NCBI GenBank assembly: GCA_905235975.1
Contig: CAJONT010000211.1
Location: 1-35,732 of the forward strand
Direction of reading: 5' to 3'
DNA from: an uncultured Prevotella sp.
Lineage (GTDB): Bacteria; Bacteroidota; Bacteroidia; Bacteroidales; Bacteroidaceae
DNA: 35,732 nt
Positions 9,606 to 20,714 of the stretch are shown here, one piece after another (within the stretch, counting starts at the first letter, position 1; each line of letters opens with the position of its first letter). The translations under genes were made by a program, and so were the position numbers. The notes under the pieces are model-generated. The model was given only the letters and a program-made list of their open reading frames with translations. It did not search any database and was not told the origin of the DNA.

Positions 9606-10436
9606 ATGGAAGACAATACGACATATACAGCCATGACAGACGAGAACGGCGGCATGGTGTTGCGCACCGAGGGCCTTGTGAAACGCTACGGCAAACGCAC
9701 CGTGGTGAACGATGTGTCTATAAATGTGAGACAGGGGGAAATCGTGGGACTGCTCGGACCGAACGGTGCCGGCAAGACCACTTCGTTTTATATGACCACC
9801 GGCCTCATCGTGCCCAATGCCGGACATATCTATCTAAACGAGAAAGAAATCACCCAATATCCTGTCTACAAACGTGCACGCTCAGGTATAGGCTACTTAC
9901 CGCAGGAGGCCAGCGTGTTCCGGAAAATGAGCGTTGAGGACAACATCCTCTCCGTGCTTGAGATGACCAATCTCTCCCGTCAGCAGCAGATGGAGAAACT
10001 GGAGAGCCTGATAGCGGAATTCCGTCTCACCAAGGTGCGCAAGAATAAGGGCGACCAACTCTCCGGCGGCGAGCGCCGACGCACCGAGATAGCCCGCTGC
10101 CTGGCCATCGACCCTAAGTTCATCATGCTCGATGAACCCTTTGCCGGTGTAGACCCCATCGCCGTGGAAGATATACAGCACATCGTGTGGCGGCTTAAAT
10201 ACCGTAACATAGGTATCCTCATCACCGACCATAACGTACAGGAAACCCTTACCATCACCGACCGTGCCTACTTGCTCTTCGAAGGGCGTATCCTGTTTCA
10301 GGGCAAACCGGAGGAACTGGCGGCCAACAAGGTGGTACGTGAGAAGTATCTGAGCAACAGCTTCGTGCTCAGGAAAAAAGACTTCCAGACCATCGACGAG
10401 GAACGCAAAGCAAGGGAGCAGGGTATGGAAGACTGA
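9606..10436 (+). CDS. lptB: LPS export ABC transporter ATP-binding protein LptB
   Basis: [84 protein letters not shown]. Start may be 9606, 9633 or 9654. Confidence 0.93.
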   Translation: MEDNTTYTAMTDENGGMVLRTEGLVKRYGKRTVVNDVSINVRQGEIVGLLGPNGAGKTTSFYMTTGLIVPNAGHIYLNEKEITQYPVYKRARSGIGYLPQEASVFRKMSVEDNILSVLEMTNLSRQQQMEKLESLIAEFRLTKVRKNKGDQLSGGERRRTEIARCLAIDPKFIMLDEPFAGVDPIAVEDIQHIVWRLKYRNIGILITDHNVQETLTITDRAYLLFEGRILFQGKPEELAANKVVREKYLSNSFVLRKKDFQTIDEERKAREQGMED

Positions 10437-10511
10437 CCCTCCCACCAAGACGGAATTGGTTAAAAAAACAAATTTTTGGGGTGGATGTTAGGTATTTGCA
10501 TTAAATATCCG

Positions 10512-10519
10512 TAATTTTG
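10512..10519 (+). promoter_or_regulatory. -7 box TAATTTTG upstream of tig
   Basis: TAnnTTTG match, 72 nt upstream of the ATG. Confidence 0.5.
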
Positions 10520-10590
10520 CAGTCCGTTTGCCCAAGCGTGAAAACAAAAGGCAAAATATTGAATCACAAATCACACAAGTATAACAAAAG

Positions 10591-11946
10591 ATGAAAATTA
10601 CATTTGAGAATCCTGACAAGATCAATGGACTTATCACATTGACAGTGGAGCAGGAGGATTACAAGGAGAATGTGGAGAAAGAACTGAAGAAACTGCGCAG
10701 GAAAGCCAATGTGCCGGGATTCCGTCCGGGCATGGTGCCCATGGGCATGATCAAGAAACAGTATGGAATGGCTGCCAAGATGGAACAGATAAACCGTCTG
10801 GTGGGCGAGGAAATGTACAAATATATCCGCGAAAACAATATCCAGATGCTCGGCGAACCTCTCCCCTCCGACAAACAGGAACCGCAGGACCTGGAAAACG
10901 ACGGACCTTTCACCTTCATCTTCGATGTGGCTGTGGCACCTGATTTCCACATTACACTCGACAGTGCTGACACGGTGGCTTACTACAAAGTGAAGGTTGA
11001 CGATGAACTCATTGACAAACAAATCGATTCCTATGCTTCCCGTTATGGTCACTACGACAAGGTGGAGCAGTTCAACCCCGAAGAGCGCGACATGTTGAAG
11101 GGCGACCTTCGCGAACTCGATGCCGATGGCAATACGCTCGAAGGTGGTATCACAGTGGCCGATGCCATGCTCATGCCGCAATTCATCAAGGCAGATGAGC
11201 AGAAAGACCTTTTCAAGAATGCCAAACTTGGTGACATCATCATCTTCAACCCGCGTAAAGCCTATCCCGACAACGATGCAGAGGTGTCGTCGCTGCTCAA
11301 AATAGAACGCGAGCAGGTGGGTGAGCATACAGGCGATTTCAGCTATCAGGTGACGGAAATCTCACGCTATGTGAAGGCCGCCGTCAACCAGGAACTCTTC
11401 GACAACGTCTATGGTGACGGAAATGTGGCCGACGAGACCGCCTTCCGTGCACGCATTGCCGATGAACTCCGCAGCAGCCTGGCGTTGGAAAGCGACTACC
11501 ACTTCTTGCACGACGTGAGGACGTATGCCGAGGAGAAGGTGGGCGAACTCACATTCCCCGAGGAACTGCTCAAGCGCGTGATGAAAGAGAACAACAAGGA
11601 CAAGGATGCCGATTTCGTGGAGAAAAACTTCGCAGGGAGCATCCGCGAACTGAAGTGGCATCTCATCAAAGAACAGATCGTGGAAGCTCACGAGGTGAAG
11701 ATAAACGATGCCGACGTGAAGAAAGTGGCCATTGAGGATGCACGTGCACAGTTTGCTCAATATGGCATGACGCAGGTGCCCGACGATTATCTTGAAAACT
11801 ATGCCGACGAGATGATCAAGAAGAAAGAGAATGTGAATGCCTACGTAGACCGCGCCGTGGATGTGGCTTTGATCGGCGTTCTTAAGAATGCCGTGCATCT
11901 TGACGAGAAAGAGATAACTTTTGAAGAGTTGCGTGCGCTGAACTGA
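10591..11946 (+). CDS. tig: Trigger factor
   Basis: Ribosome-binding signature NVPGFRPGMVPMGMIKKQYG; upstream of clpP-clpX. Confidence 0.88.
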   Translation: MKITFENPDKINGLITLTVEQEDYKENVEKELKKLRRKANVPGFRPGMVPMGMIKKQYGMAAKMEQINRLVGEEMYKYIRENNIQMLGEPLPSDKQEPQDLENDGPFTFIFDVAVAPDFHITLDSADTVAYYKVKVDDELIDKQIDSYASRYGHYDKVEQFNPEERDMLKGDLRELDADGNTLEGGITVADAMLMPQFIKADEQKDLFKNAKLGDIIIFNPRKAYPDNDAEVSSLLKIEREQVGEHTGDFSYQVTEISRYVKAAVNQELFDNVYGDGNVADETAFRARIADELRSSLALESDYHFLHDVRTYAEEKVGELTFPEELLKRVMKENNKDKDADFVEKNFAGSIRELKWHLIKEQIVEAHEVKINDADVKKVAIEDARAQFAQYGMTQVPDDYLENYADEMIKKKENVNAYVDRAVDVALIGVLKNAVHLDEKEITFEELRALN

Positions 11947-11987
11947 TAATAAATCACGTTTTTTGCAAAAAAAACAGTTTCTATAAC

Positions 11988-12052
11988 GAGGTTGTCGACT
12001 TTTTTTTGTATCTTTGTTCCAATGAACAAAAACAGAAGAGGTCGACAACCTC
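11988..12052. repeat. 12-bp perfect inverted repeat flanking the clpP promoter
   Basis: GAGGTTGTCGAC (11988-11999) and GTCGACAACCTC (12041-12052). Confidence 0.9.
12009..12016 (+). promoter_or_regulatory. -7 box TATCTTTG for clpP
   Basis: TAnnTTTG match between the inverted repeat arms. Confidence 0.55.
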
Positions 12053-12059
12053 TTTTGTT
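12031..12059 (+). promoter_or_regulatory. Predicted clpP 5'-leader hairpin
   Basis: AACAGAAGAGGT / CGACA loop / ACCTCTTTTGTT: 12 bp with one G-U pair, about 20 nt upstream of the clpP ATG. Confidence 0.6.
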
Positions 12060-12078
12060 GTCAAAATACAAATTTATA

Positions 12079-12741
12079 ATGAACGATTTTAGGAAATATG
12101 CTACAAAACATCTCGGCATCAACAGCCAGGTGTTCGACGATGTAATCAGTGCACAGGCACAGTATCTCAATCCTTATATCTTGGAGGAGAGGACACTTAA
12201 TGTGACACAGATGGATGTGTTCTCACGCCTCATGATGGACCGCATTATCTTTCTTGGCACGCAGATAGACGACTATACCGCCAATACGCTGCAGGCACAG
12301 CTCCTGTACCTTGACTCAATAGACAACACCAAAGACGTGTCTATCTATATAAACTCGCCCGGAGGCAGTGTCACCGCCGGACTCGGCATCTACGACACCA
12401 TGCAGTTTATCTCCTGCGATGTGACCACCATCTGTACCGGTATGGCCGCCTCCATGGCTGCTGTGCTCCTCGTGGCCGGCGCCGAAGGCAAACGATCCGC
12501 ACTCCCACACAGCAGGGTGATGATTCACCAGCCCCTCGGCGGCGTGCAGGGACAGGCTTCCGACATCGAGATTGAGGCCCGCGAGATACAGAAGTTCAAG
12601 AAAGAACTTTATACCATCATCTCCAACCATTCACACCAGACATTCGAGAAAGTGTGGAATGACTCCGACCGCAACTATTGGATGACAGCTGAAGAGGCAC
12701 GCGAGTATGGTATGATAGACCGAGTGCTAATTCGGAAATGA
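12079..12741 (+). CDS. clpP: ATP-dependent Clp protease proteolytic subunit
   Basis: [33 protein letters not shown] (Ser), SRVMIHQP (His). ATG at 12079 ([14 protein letters not shown]) preferred over the track start at 11992. Confidence 0.95.
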   Translation: MNDFRKYATKHLGINSQVFDDVISAQAQYLNPYILEERTLNVTQMDVFSRLMMDRIIFLGTQIDDYTANTLQAQLLYLDSIDNTKDVSIYINSPGGSVTAGLGIYDTMQFISCDVTTICTGMAASMAAVLLVAGAEGKRSALPHSRVMIHQPLGGVQGQASDIEIEAREIQKFKKELYTIISNHSHQTFEKVWNDSDRNYWMTAEEAREYGMIDRVLIRK

Positions 12742-12745
12742 TGAT

Positions 12746-13963
12746 ATGAAGAAATCGTGCAACTTCTGTGGAAGAAGTGAAAAAGAAGTGAGGATGCTTA
12801 TCACTGGCATCAACGGATTCATCTGTGAAGATTGTGCCGTGAGAGCCGGAGAAATCGTACAGGAGTCGGGCATCCTCGGAAGTACGGGAAAGGATAATAC
12901 TCCTTTCAAGCTTAAGACGGTGCCCAAACCCGCAGAAATAAAAAAACACCTCGATGAGTATGTAATCGGCCAGGACGAAGCCAAACGCTTCCTTTCGGTG
13001 GCCGTGTACAATCATTACAAGCGGCTTCAACAGCCCGACACCGACGATGGCGTGGAGATAGAAAAGAGCAACATCATCATGGTGGGTAGCACCGGCACGG
13101 GAAAGACCCTCCTGGCGCGTACCATCGCCCGTATGCTCGACGTGCCCTTCACCATCGTCGATGCCACCGTGTTTACCGAGGCAGGCTATGTGGGTGAAGA
13201 CGTGGAGAGCATATTGTCGCGACTGCTCCAGGTGGCCGACTACAACCTTGATGCGGCTCAACGAGGCATCGTTTTCATCGACGAAATCGACAAGATAGCA
13301 CGCAAGAGCGACAACCCCTCCATCACACGCGACGTGAGTGGCGAGGGGGTGCAGCAGGGCTTGCTCAAACTGCTTGAGGGCACCATGGTGAACGTGCCGC
13401 CCAAAGGCGGGCGCAAGCATCCCGACCAAGACTATATCCATGTGGACACGCGCAATATCCTGTTTATCTGCGGAGGTGCCTTCGACGGCATAGAGCGCAA
13501 GATTGCACAACGCCTCAACACCCATGTGGTGGGATATGAGTCTGTGCAGAATGTACGCAAGATAGACAAGGAGGATTTGATGAAATATATCCTGCCGCAA
13601 GACCTGAAGACGTTCGGCCTGATACCAGAGATCATTGGACGTCTGCCAGTGCTCACCTATCTGAATCCGCTCAACCGGGAGGCGTTGCGGCGCATATTGG
13701 TAGAGCCGAAAAACTCGATTGTGAAGCAGTATGTGAAACTCTTCGAGATGGACGGAAAAAAACTGACCTTTGCCGAAGAGGCGCTCGACTGCATCGTTGA
13801 CAAGGCTGTGGAATATAAACTGGGTGCACGAGGTCTGAGGTCTATCGTCGAGGCAGTCATGATGGATGCCATGTTCGAAATGCCCTCCAAACGCATCAAG
13901 TCTTTTGAGGTGACGAAAAGTTATGTAGAGCAACAACTTGATAAATCGCGCCTGGCCGGTTAA
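12746..13963 (+). CDS. clpX: ATP-dependent protease ATP-binding subunit ClpX
   Basis: Zinc finger [11 protein letters not shown]...[32 protein letters not shown]. Confidence 0.97.
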   Translation: MKKSCNFCGRSEKEVRMLITGINGFICEDCAVRAGEIVQESGILGSTGKDNTPFKLKTVPKPAEIKKHLDEYVIGQDEAKRFLSVAVYNHYKRLQQPDTDDGVEIEKSNIIMVGSTGTGKTLLARTIARMLDVPFTIVDATVFTEAGYVGEDVESILSRLLQVADYNLDAAQRGIVFIDEIDKIARKSDNPSITRDVSGEGVQQGLLKLLEGTMVNVPPKGGRKHPDQDYIHVDTRNILFICGGAFDGIERKIAQRLNTHVVGYESVQNVRKIDKEDLMKYILPQDLKTFGLIPEIIGRLPVLTYLNPLNREALRRILVEPKNSIVKQYVKLFEMDGKKLTFAEEALDCIVDKAVEYKLGARGLRSIVEAVMMDAMFEMPSKRIKSFEVTKSYVEQQLDKSRLAG

Positions 13964-13996
13964 GGGTAGGGCGCCTAAAAGAGATGAGTATACACC

Positions 13997-16174
13997 ATGA
14001 GAACAGAAACCAATCTTACGGAGCAACTGAAACGCTATTTCGGCTTTGACAAGTTCAAAGGCGATCAGGAGGCCATTATCCAAAATGTCTTGGATGGAAA
14101 CGACACCTTCGTGCTGATGCCTACTGGAGGAGGCAAATCGCTCTGCTATCAGTTGCCGTCCCTCATCATGGACGGGACGGCTATCGTAATTTCTCCTCTG
14201 ATCTCGCTGATGAAGAATCAGGTAGATGTGGTGAACTCAATGAGTGAAGAGGACGGGGTGGCTCACTATCTCAACTCCTCGCTCAACAAGGCGGCCATAG
14301 ATCAGGTAAAGGCCGACATCCTTGCCAAAAAGACAAAACTCCTCTATGTGGCACCGGAGTCGCTCAACAAGGAAGACAATGTGGAGTTCCTGAAAATGGT
14401 GAAGATCTCGTTCTATGCCATCGACGAAGCACATTGTATCTCGGAGTGGGGACACGACTTCCGACCCGAATACCGCAACATACGTCCTACGATACAGCGG
14501 ATTGGCAATGCTCCAGTCATTGCCCTGACCGCCACGGCCACCGACAAGGTGCGTACCGACATCAAGAAAAGCTTAGGCATCATTGATGCCAAGGAGTTTA
14601 AGAGTTCGTTCAACCGTCCCAATCTCTATTACGAGGTGCGGCAGAAGGCGAAGGATATAGACAAGCAGATTATCAAGTATGTCAAGCAGAATCCGGGCAA
14701 GAGCGGCATAGTGTATTGCCTCTCGCGCAAGAAGGTGGAGGAACTGGCTGCCGTGCTTTGTGCCAATGACATCAAGGCGGCACCTTATCATGCCGGACTT
14801 GAGTCGACCGTGCGCTCTGCCACACAAGACGATTTCCTCATGGAGAAAATCGATGTGATAGTGGCCACCATCGCCTTCGGTATGGGTATCGACAAACCCG
14901 ACGTGCGCTTCGTCATCCATTACGACATTCCCAAGAGCTTGGAGGGATACTATCAGGAAACGGGACGTGCCGGACGTGACGGCGGGGAAGGAAAATGTAT
15001 CACCTTCTATGCCTACAACGACTTGCAGAAACTTGAGAAATTCATGGAGCGCAAACCCGTGTCGGAACAGGATATCGGACGGCAACTGCTTCAGGAAACG
15101 GCCGCTTATGCAGAGTCGTCGGTGTGCAGACGGAAAATGCTGTTGCACTATTTCGGCGAGACATATACGCCAGACAACTGCAACAACTGTGACAATTGCC
15201 TGCATCCCAAAGAGCGTATCGACGGACGCGAAGCATTGCTCATCGTCCTGAAAACAGTGGCGTTGCTCAAGGAGAATTTCCATGCCGACTATATCATTGA
15301 TTTCGTGAAAGGTGTGGCGAGCGAGGATATCATATCCTACAAGCACGACGAACTGGAATCTTTCGGAATGGGAGAAGACGAACCGGAGAAAATATGGAAT
15401 CCCGTCATCCGACAGGCTCTTATTGCCGGCTATCTCAGAAAAGACGTTGAAAACTACGGCATACTGAAACTCACTGCAGCAGGAAAGCGCTTTATCCAAA
15501 ATCCTGTCGATTTCCAGATTGTGGAAGATACGGAGTTCAAGGACTACAACGATGAAAACCGAATGGAGGGAGGCACCGGTGCACTTGATGAAGAACTGTT
15601 CTCCATGCTGAAGGATCTTAGGCGTTCAATGTCCAAAAAATTGCAAATTCCGCCCTATGTCATTTTCCAAGATCCCTCGCTTGAACAAATGGCCACCATG
15701 TATCCTGTCACGGAAGAGGAACTTCTCAACATACAGGGTGTGGGAACAGGGAAGGCAAAGAAATATGGCAAGGAATTCTGCGAACTGATAAAACGACATT
15801 GTGAGGAGAACGAGATAGAACGCTCGGAAGACCTCAGGGTGCGCACCGTAGCCAAGAAATCACTTCTGAAAGTAAAGATTATTCAAGGTGTCGACCGCAA
15901 GGTTCCCCTCGAGGATATCGCGCGTGCGCAAGGGCTTGACATGGATGCCCTCCTCACGGAGATAGAAGGCATTGTGTACAGCGGCACGAAACTGAACATC
16001 GATTACTATATCGAAGAGACGATGGATGAGGACCATGTCGACGATATTTACGACTATTTCATCGACAGCGACACCGACAGCCTTGATGCCGCTATCGATG
16101 AACTGGGTGATGACTGTACCGATGAGGAGATACGCCTGGTAAGAATAAAATTCTTGTCCGAACTGGCCAACTGA
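13997..16174 (+). CDS. recQ: ATP-dependent DNA helicase RecQ
   Basis: MPTGGGKSLCYQLPS, DEAHCISEWGHDFRPEY, GRAGRDGG, zinc-binding CNNCDNC, HRDC-like domain. Confidence 0.95.
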   Translation: MRTETNLTEQLKRYFGFDKFKGDQEAIIQNVLDGNDTFVLMPTGGGKSLCYQLPSLIMDGTAIVISPLISLMKNQVDVVNSMSEEDGVAHYLNSSLNKAAIDQVKADILAKKTKLLYVAPESLNKEDNVEFLKMVKISFYAIDEAHCISEWGHDFRPEYRNIRPTIQRIGNAPVIALTATATDKVRTDIKKSLGIIDAKEFKSSFNRPNLYYEVRQKAKDIDKQIIKYVKQNPGKSGIVYCLSRKKVEELAAVLCANDIKAAPYHAGLESTVRSATQDDFLMEKIDVIVATIAFGMGIDKPDVRFVIHYDIPKSLEGYYQETGRAGRDGGEGKCITFYAYNDLQKLEKFMERKPVSEQDIGRQLLQETAAYAESSVCRRKMLLHYFGETYTPDNCNNCDNCLHPKERIDGREALLIVLKTVALLKENFHADYIIDFVKGVASEDIISYKHDELESFGMGEDEPEKIWNPVIRQALIAGYLRKDVENYGILKLTAAGKRFIQNPVDFQIVEDTEFKDYNDENRMEGGTGALDEELFSMLKDLRRSMSKKLQIPPYVIFQDPSLEQMATMYPVTEEELLNIQGVGTGKAKKYGKEFCELIKRHCEENEIERSEDLRVRTVAKKSLLKVKIIQGVDRKVPLEDIARAQGLDMDALLTEIEGIVYSGTKLNIDYYIEETMDEDHVDDIYDYFIDSDTDSLDAAIDELGDDCTDEEIRLVRIKFLSELAN

Positions 16175-16201
16175 CCCACCTATGTCGTGGTGGAAAATGT
16201 G

Positions 16202-16241
16202 CATTGCACACTCTCGGGAAATGCGCTGAGGGTGTGCAATG
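16202..16241. other. 14-bp inverted repeat between recQ and guaB
   Basis: CATTGCACACTCTC (16202-16215) and GAGGGTGTGCAATG (16228-16241); one T-G wobble; no downstream T-run on the + strand. Confidence 0.7.
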
Positions 16242-16295
16242 ACGTTAAAACGTATTAATTCGCCAAGAAAAACGTCAAAACCACCTTTCTTCTGA

Positions 16296-17819
<1,524 letters not shown>

Positions 17820-17839
17820 ATTAATAGAAAAATAGCATT

Positions 17840-19270
17840 ATGAGAAAAAATCTGTTCACTTTGGTAATGCTGCTGGTGAGCGCCGTGGCACTCGCACAGA
17901 ACGATGACCCTGTCATCATGGTCATCAACGGACAGCCTGTCAGCCGTTCAGAGTTTGAGTATTCTTTCAACAAGAACAACTCAGAGGGGGTCATTGAGAA
18001 AAAGACCGTGGACGAGTATGTGGATCTCTTTATAAACTATAAACTTAAAGTGGCTGCAGCGCTTGATGCCCATTTTGATACACTATCCTCTTTCAGACGC
18101 GAGTTCCTGCAGTATCGCGACCAGCAGGTACGGCCCTCTTTCATCGATGACTCCGACCTGGAGAAAGAGGCTATGGATATATACAGTCGTACACAGCACT
18201 ATGTCGACTCGCTGGGCGGTATGGTAAAGGTGTCGCACATCCTTATACGTACCGACCAGAAAGCCTCTCAGAAAGAGCAGAATGACGCCAAGATGAAGGC
18301 CGACTCTATCTACAATGCTATCAAAGGTGGTAGCGACTTTGCTGAGATGGCACGCCAGTTCTCTGCCGACCCAGGCTCGGCAAGCCGTGGTGGCAGTCTC
18401 AATTGGATACAGCCGGGACAGACTGTTCCCGAATTCGAAAAGGCTGCCTGGGCCATGCAGGCTGGTGAGTTGAGCGCACCGGTGCAGTCGCCGTTCGGTT
18501 ACCATATCATCAAGATGGACGAACGCAGGATGTTCCTTCCCTATGACTCAGTGAAGGCCGACATCCTCACCTTCATCGACCGTCGTGGACTGCGTGAAAA
18601 AATCATCGACGATAAGATTCGCGAAATTGTGGCTACCTCCAACGATGCCTCTCTTACCCAGGAAAAACTCATGGATCAGCGTGCCGAAGAACTTGCCTCA
18701 CAGGATTCCGACCTGGAGAACCTGATTCGTGAATACCACGATGGCCTGCTGCTCTACGAAATCAGCAACCGTGAGGTGTGGGACAAAGCCGCAAAAGATG
18801 AGAAGGGACTTGAGGAATTCTTCAAGAAAAACAAGAAAAACTATACTTGGGACAGTCCGAGATTCAAGGGCATTGCTTATCATGTGAAAGACAAGGCCGA
18901 TGTGAAGGCTGTGAAAAACGCTGTGAAGAAATTGCCGTTTGCTGATTGGAATGAGACACTGCGCTCCACATTCAATGGCGACTCCGTGATACGTATCCGT
19001 GTGGTGAAAGGCATCTTCAAAGTGGGTGACAACTCATTGATTGACAGGGAGGTGTTCAAGAAAAACGTGGAGGTAAAGCCCACCAAAGACTATCCTATCG
19101 ATGCTGTCTACGGCAAGACAATAAAAGCACCACAGGACTATACCGATGTGCGCGGACAGGTAACGGCCGACTATCAGGATGCACTTGAGAAAGCATGGGT
19201 GGAGACACTTCGCCAACGCTACAAGTTTACCGTGAACAAGAACGTGCTGGCTACTGTGAACAAGCACTAA
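17840..19270 (+). CDS. Parvulin-type peptidylprolyl isomerase, exported
   Basis: Signal peptide MRKNLFTLVMLLVSAVALAQ; rotamase core VSHILIRTDQKA...GSDFAEMARQFSADPGSASRGGSLNWIQPGQTVPEFEKAAW...SPFGYHIIKM. Confidence 0.88.
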   Translation: MRKNLFTLVMLLVSAVALAQNDDPVIMVINGQPVSRSEFEYSFNKNNSEGVIEKKTVDEYVDLFINYKLKVAAALDAHFDTLSSFRREFLQYRDQQVRPSFIDDSDLEKEAMDIYSRTQHYVDSLGGMVKVSHILIRTDQKASQKEQNDAKMKADSIYNAIKGGSDFAEMARQFSADPGSASRGGSLNWIQPGQTVPEFEKAAWAMQAGELSAPVQSPFGYHIIKMDERRMFLPYDSVKADILTFIDRRGLREKIIDDKIREIVATSNDASLTQEKLMDQRAEELASQDSDLENLIREYHDGLLLYEISNREVWDKAAKDEKGLEEFFKKNKKNYTWDSPRFKGIAYHVKDKADVKAVKNAVKKLPFADWNETLRSTFNGDSVIRIRVVKGIFKVGDNSLIDREVFKKNVEVKPTKDYPIDAVYGKTIKAPQDYTDVRGQVTADYQDALEKAWVETLRQRYKFTVNKNVLATVNKH

Positions 19271-19292
19271 TCTGGACAAAACGACACCCTAC

Positions 19293-20714
19293 ATGAACAA
19301 AAATCTGCTTTATATTATCAGCGCGGTTCTGGTAGCGGGGCTGGCAGGAAATATCCATGCCAGCCGCCAGCCTGCATGGACCCATGCGGCTGTCGGCGAC
19401 TCTGCCACCGCTGAGACGCGCAATTTTGCCAGCATCGTTGACGAGGTAATTTGGGTGGTGGGTGATGAGCCGATCCTTAAGTCGGATGTCGAGGCCATGC
19501 GTCTGCAGTCAGAAGCCGAGGGCGTGAGTTGGAAAGGCGATCCCGACTGCTCGATACCAGAACAGATTGCTGTGCAGAAACTGTTTCTCCATCAGGCTGC
19601 CATCGACAGTATCGAGGTGACTGAGTCGGAAATCAGTCAGAGTATTGAAGACCAAATCAATTATTGGATACAGCTGATAGGTTCGCGTGAGAAGCTCGAG
19701 GAATATCGTGGACAGAGTCTTACACAGATGAGACAGGAAATGCACGACGACTTCAAGAACCGTGAACTTATCCAAAAAATGAAGCAGGAACTTGTAAAAG
19801 ATATTAGTGTGTCGCCTGCTGAGGTGAGGAACTATTTCAAAGACCTTCCGGAGGACAGCATCCCCTTGGTGCCCACAACTGTGGAGGTGCAGATTGTTAC
19901 CAAAGAACCCAGGGTGGAAGCCGAGGAGGTGAACCGCGTGAAGAATGCCTTGCGTGAGTATACCGACCGAGTGAACCGCGGTGAGACAACCTTCGCTACA
20001 ATGGCACGTCTCTATTCTGAGGATGGCTCTGCCAGTCAGGGCGGCGAGATTGGCTATACGCCGAGAGCAGCACTCGACCCTGCTTTTGCCAATGTGGCAT
20101 TCAACCTCACCGACCCCAAGAAGATATCCAAGATAGTAGAATCAGAGTTCGGCTATCATATCATACAGCTCATAGACAGGAGAGGCGAGCGTATCAATGT
20201 GCGGCACATCCTGCTCAAACCGCGTGTGTCGAGCGAGATGCTCAAACAGGCTGCCTTGCGCCTTGACTCCGTGGCCGATGATATCCGTGCCGGCAAATTC
20301 TCGTTCGATGAGGCTGCAACCTATATCTCCGACGACAAGGACACTCGCAGCAACCATGGCTTGATGGCCAACGCTACAGAGAATATGCGTACTTCGCGCT
20401 TCCGTATGCAGGACCTTCCCACTGAGGTGGCCCGTCAGGTGGAGAAATTGCAAGTGGGTGAAATTTCACCGGCTTTCGAGATGATTAATTCAAAAGGAAA
20501 GAAGGTGTGTGCCATCGTGCTCCTCAAGTCGCGTACCGACAGCCACCGTGCCACTATCACTGAAGACTTCCAAACCATGAAGGATGTGGTGCTGGCGAAA
20601 CGCCGCGAGGAAACACTCAACAACTGGGTGATGAAAAAGATTAAGAACACCTATGTGCGTATGGACGAGCGCTATAAGGACTGCAAATTCGAATACCAAG
20701 GCTGGGCGAGATGA
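19293..20714 (+). CDS. SurA-like periplasmic chaperone / PPIase
   Basis: Signal peptide; SurA N-domain-like VDEVIWVVGDEPILKSDVEAMR; PpiC domain LYSEDGSASQGGEIGYTPRAALDPAFANVAFNL...ESEFGYHIIQL. Confidence 0.85.
   Translation: MNKNLLYIISAVLVAGLAGNIHASRQPAWTHAAVGDSATAETRNFASIVDEVIWVVGDEPILKSDVEAMRLQSEAEGVSWKGDPDCSIPEQIAVQKLFLHQAAIDSIEVTESEISQSIEDQINYWIQLIGSREKLEEYRGQSLTQMRQEMHDDFKNRELIQKMKQELVKDISVSPAEVRNYFKDLPEDSIPLVPTTVEVQIVTKEPRVEAEEVNRVKNALREYTDRVNRGETTFATMARLYSEDGSASQGGEIGYTPRAALDPAFANVAFNLTDPKKISKIVESEFGYHIIQLIDRRGERINVRHILLKPRVSSEMLKQAALRLDSVADDIRAGKFSFDEAATYISDDKDTRSNHGLMANATENMRTSRFRMQDLPTEVARQVEKLQVGEISPAFEMINSKGKKVCAIVLLKSRTDSHRATITEDFQTMKDVVLAKRREETLNNWVMKKIKNTYVRMDERYKDCKFEYQGWAR

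Noticed and set aside
11988-12052. Invertible (phase-variable) promoter flanked by inverted repeats
   Set aside because: The geometry is suggestive, but the arms are only 12 bp, the genes are housekeeping, and no recombinase is nearby. Kept as a regulatory-structure finding rather than called as an invertible element.
12617-14083. 488-aa minus-strand ORF opposite clpX
   Set aside because: Same antisense-phase artefact; clpX is unambiguous on the + strand.
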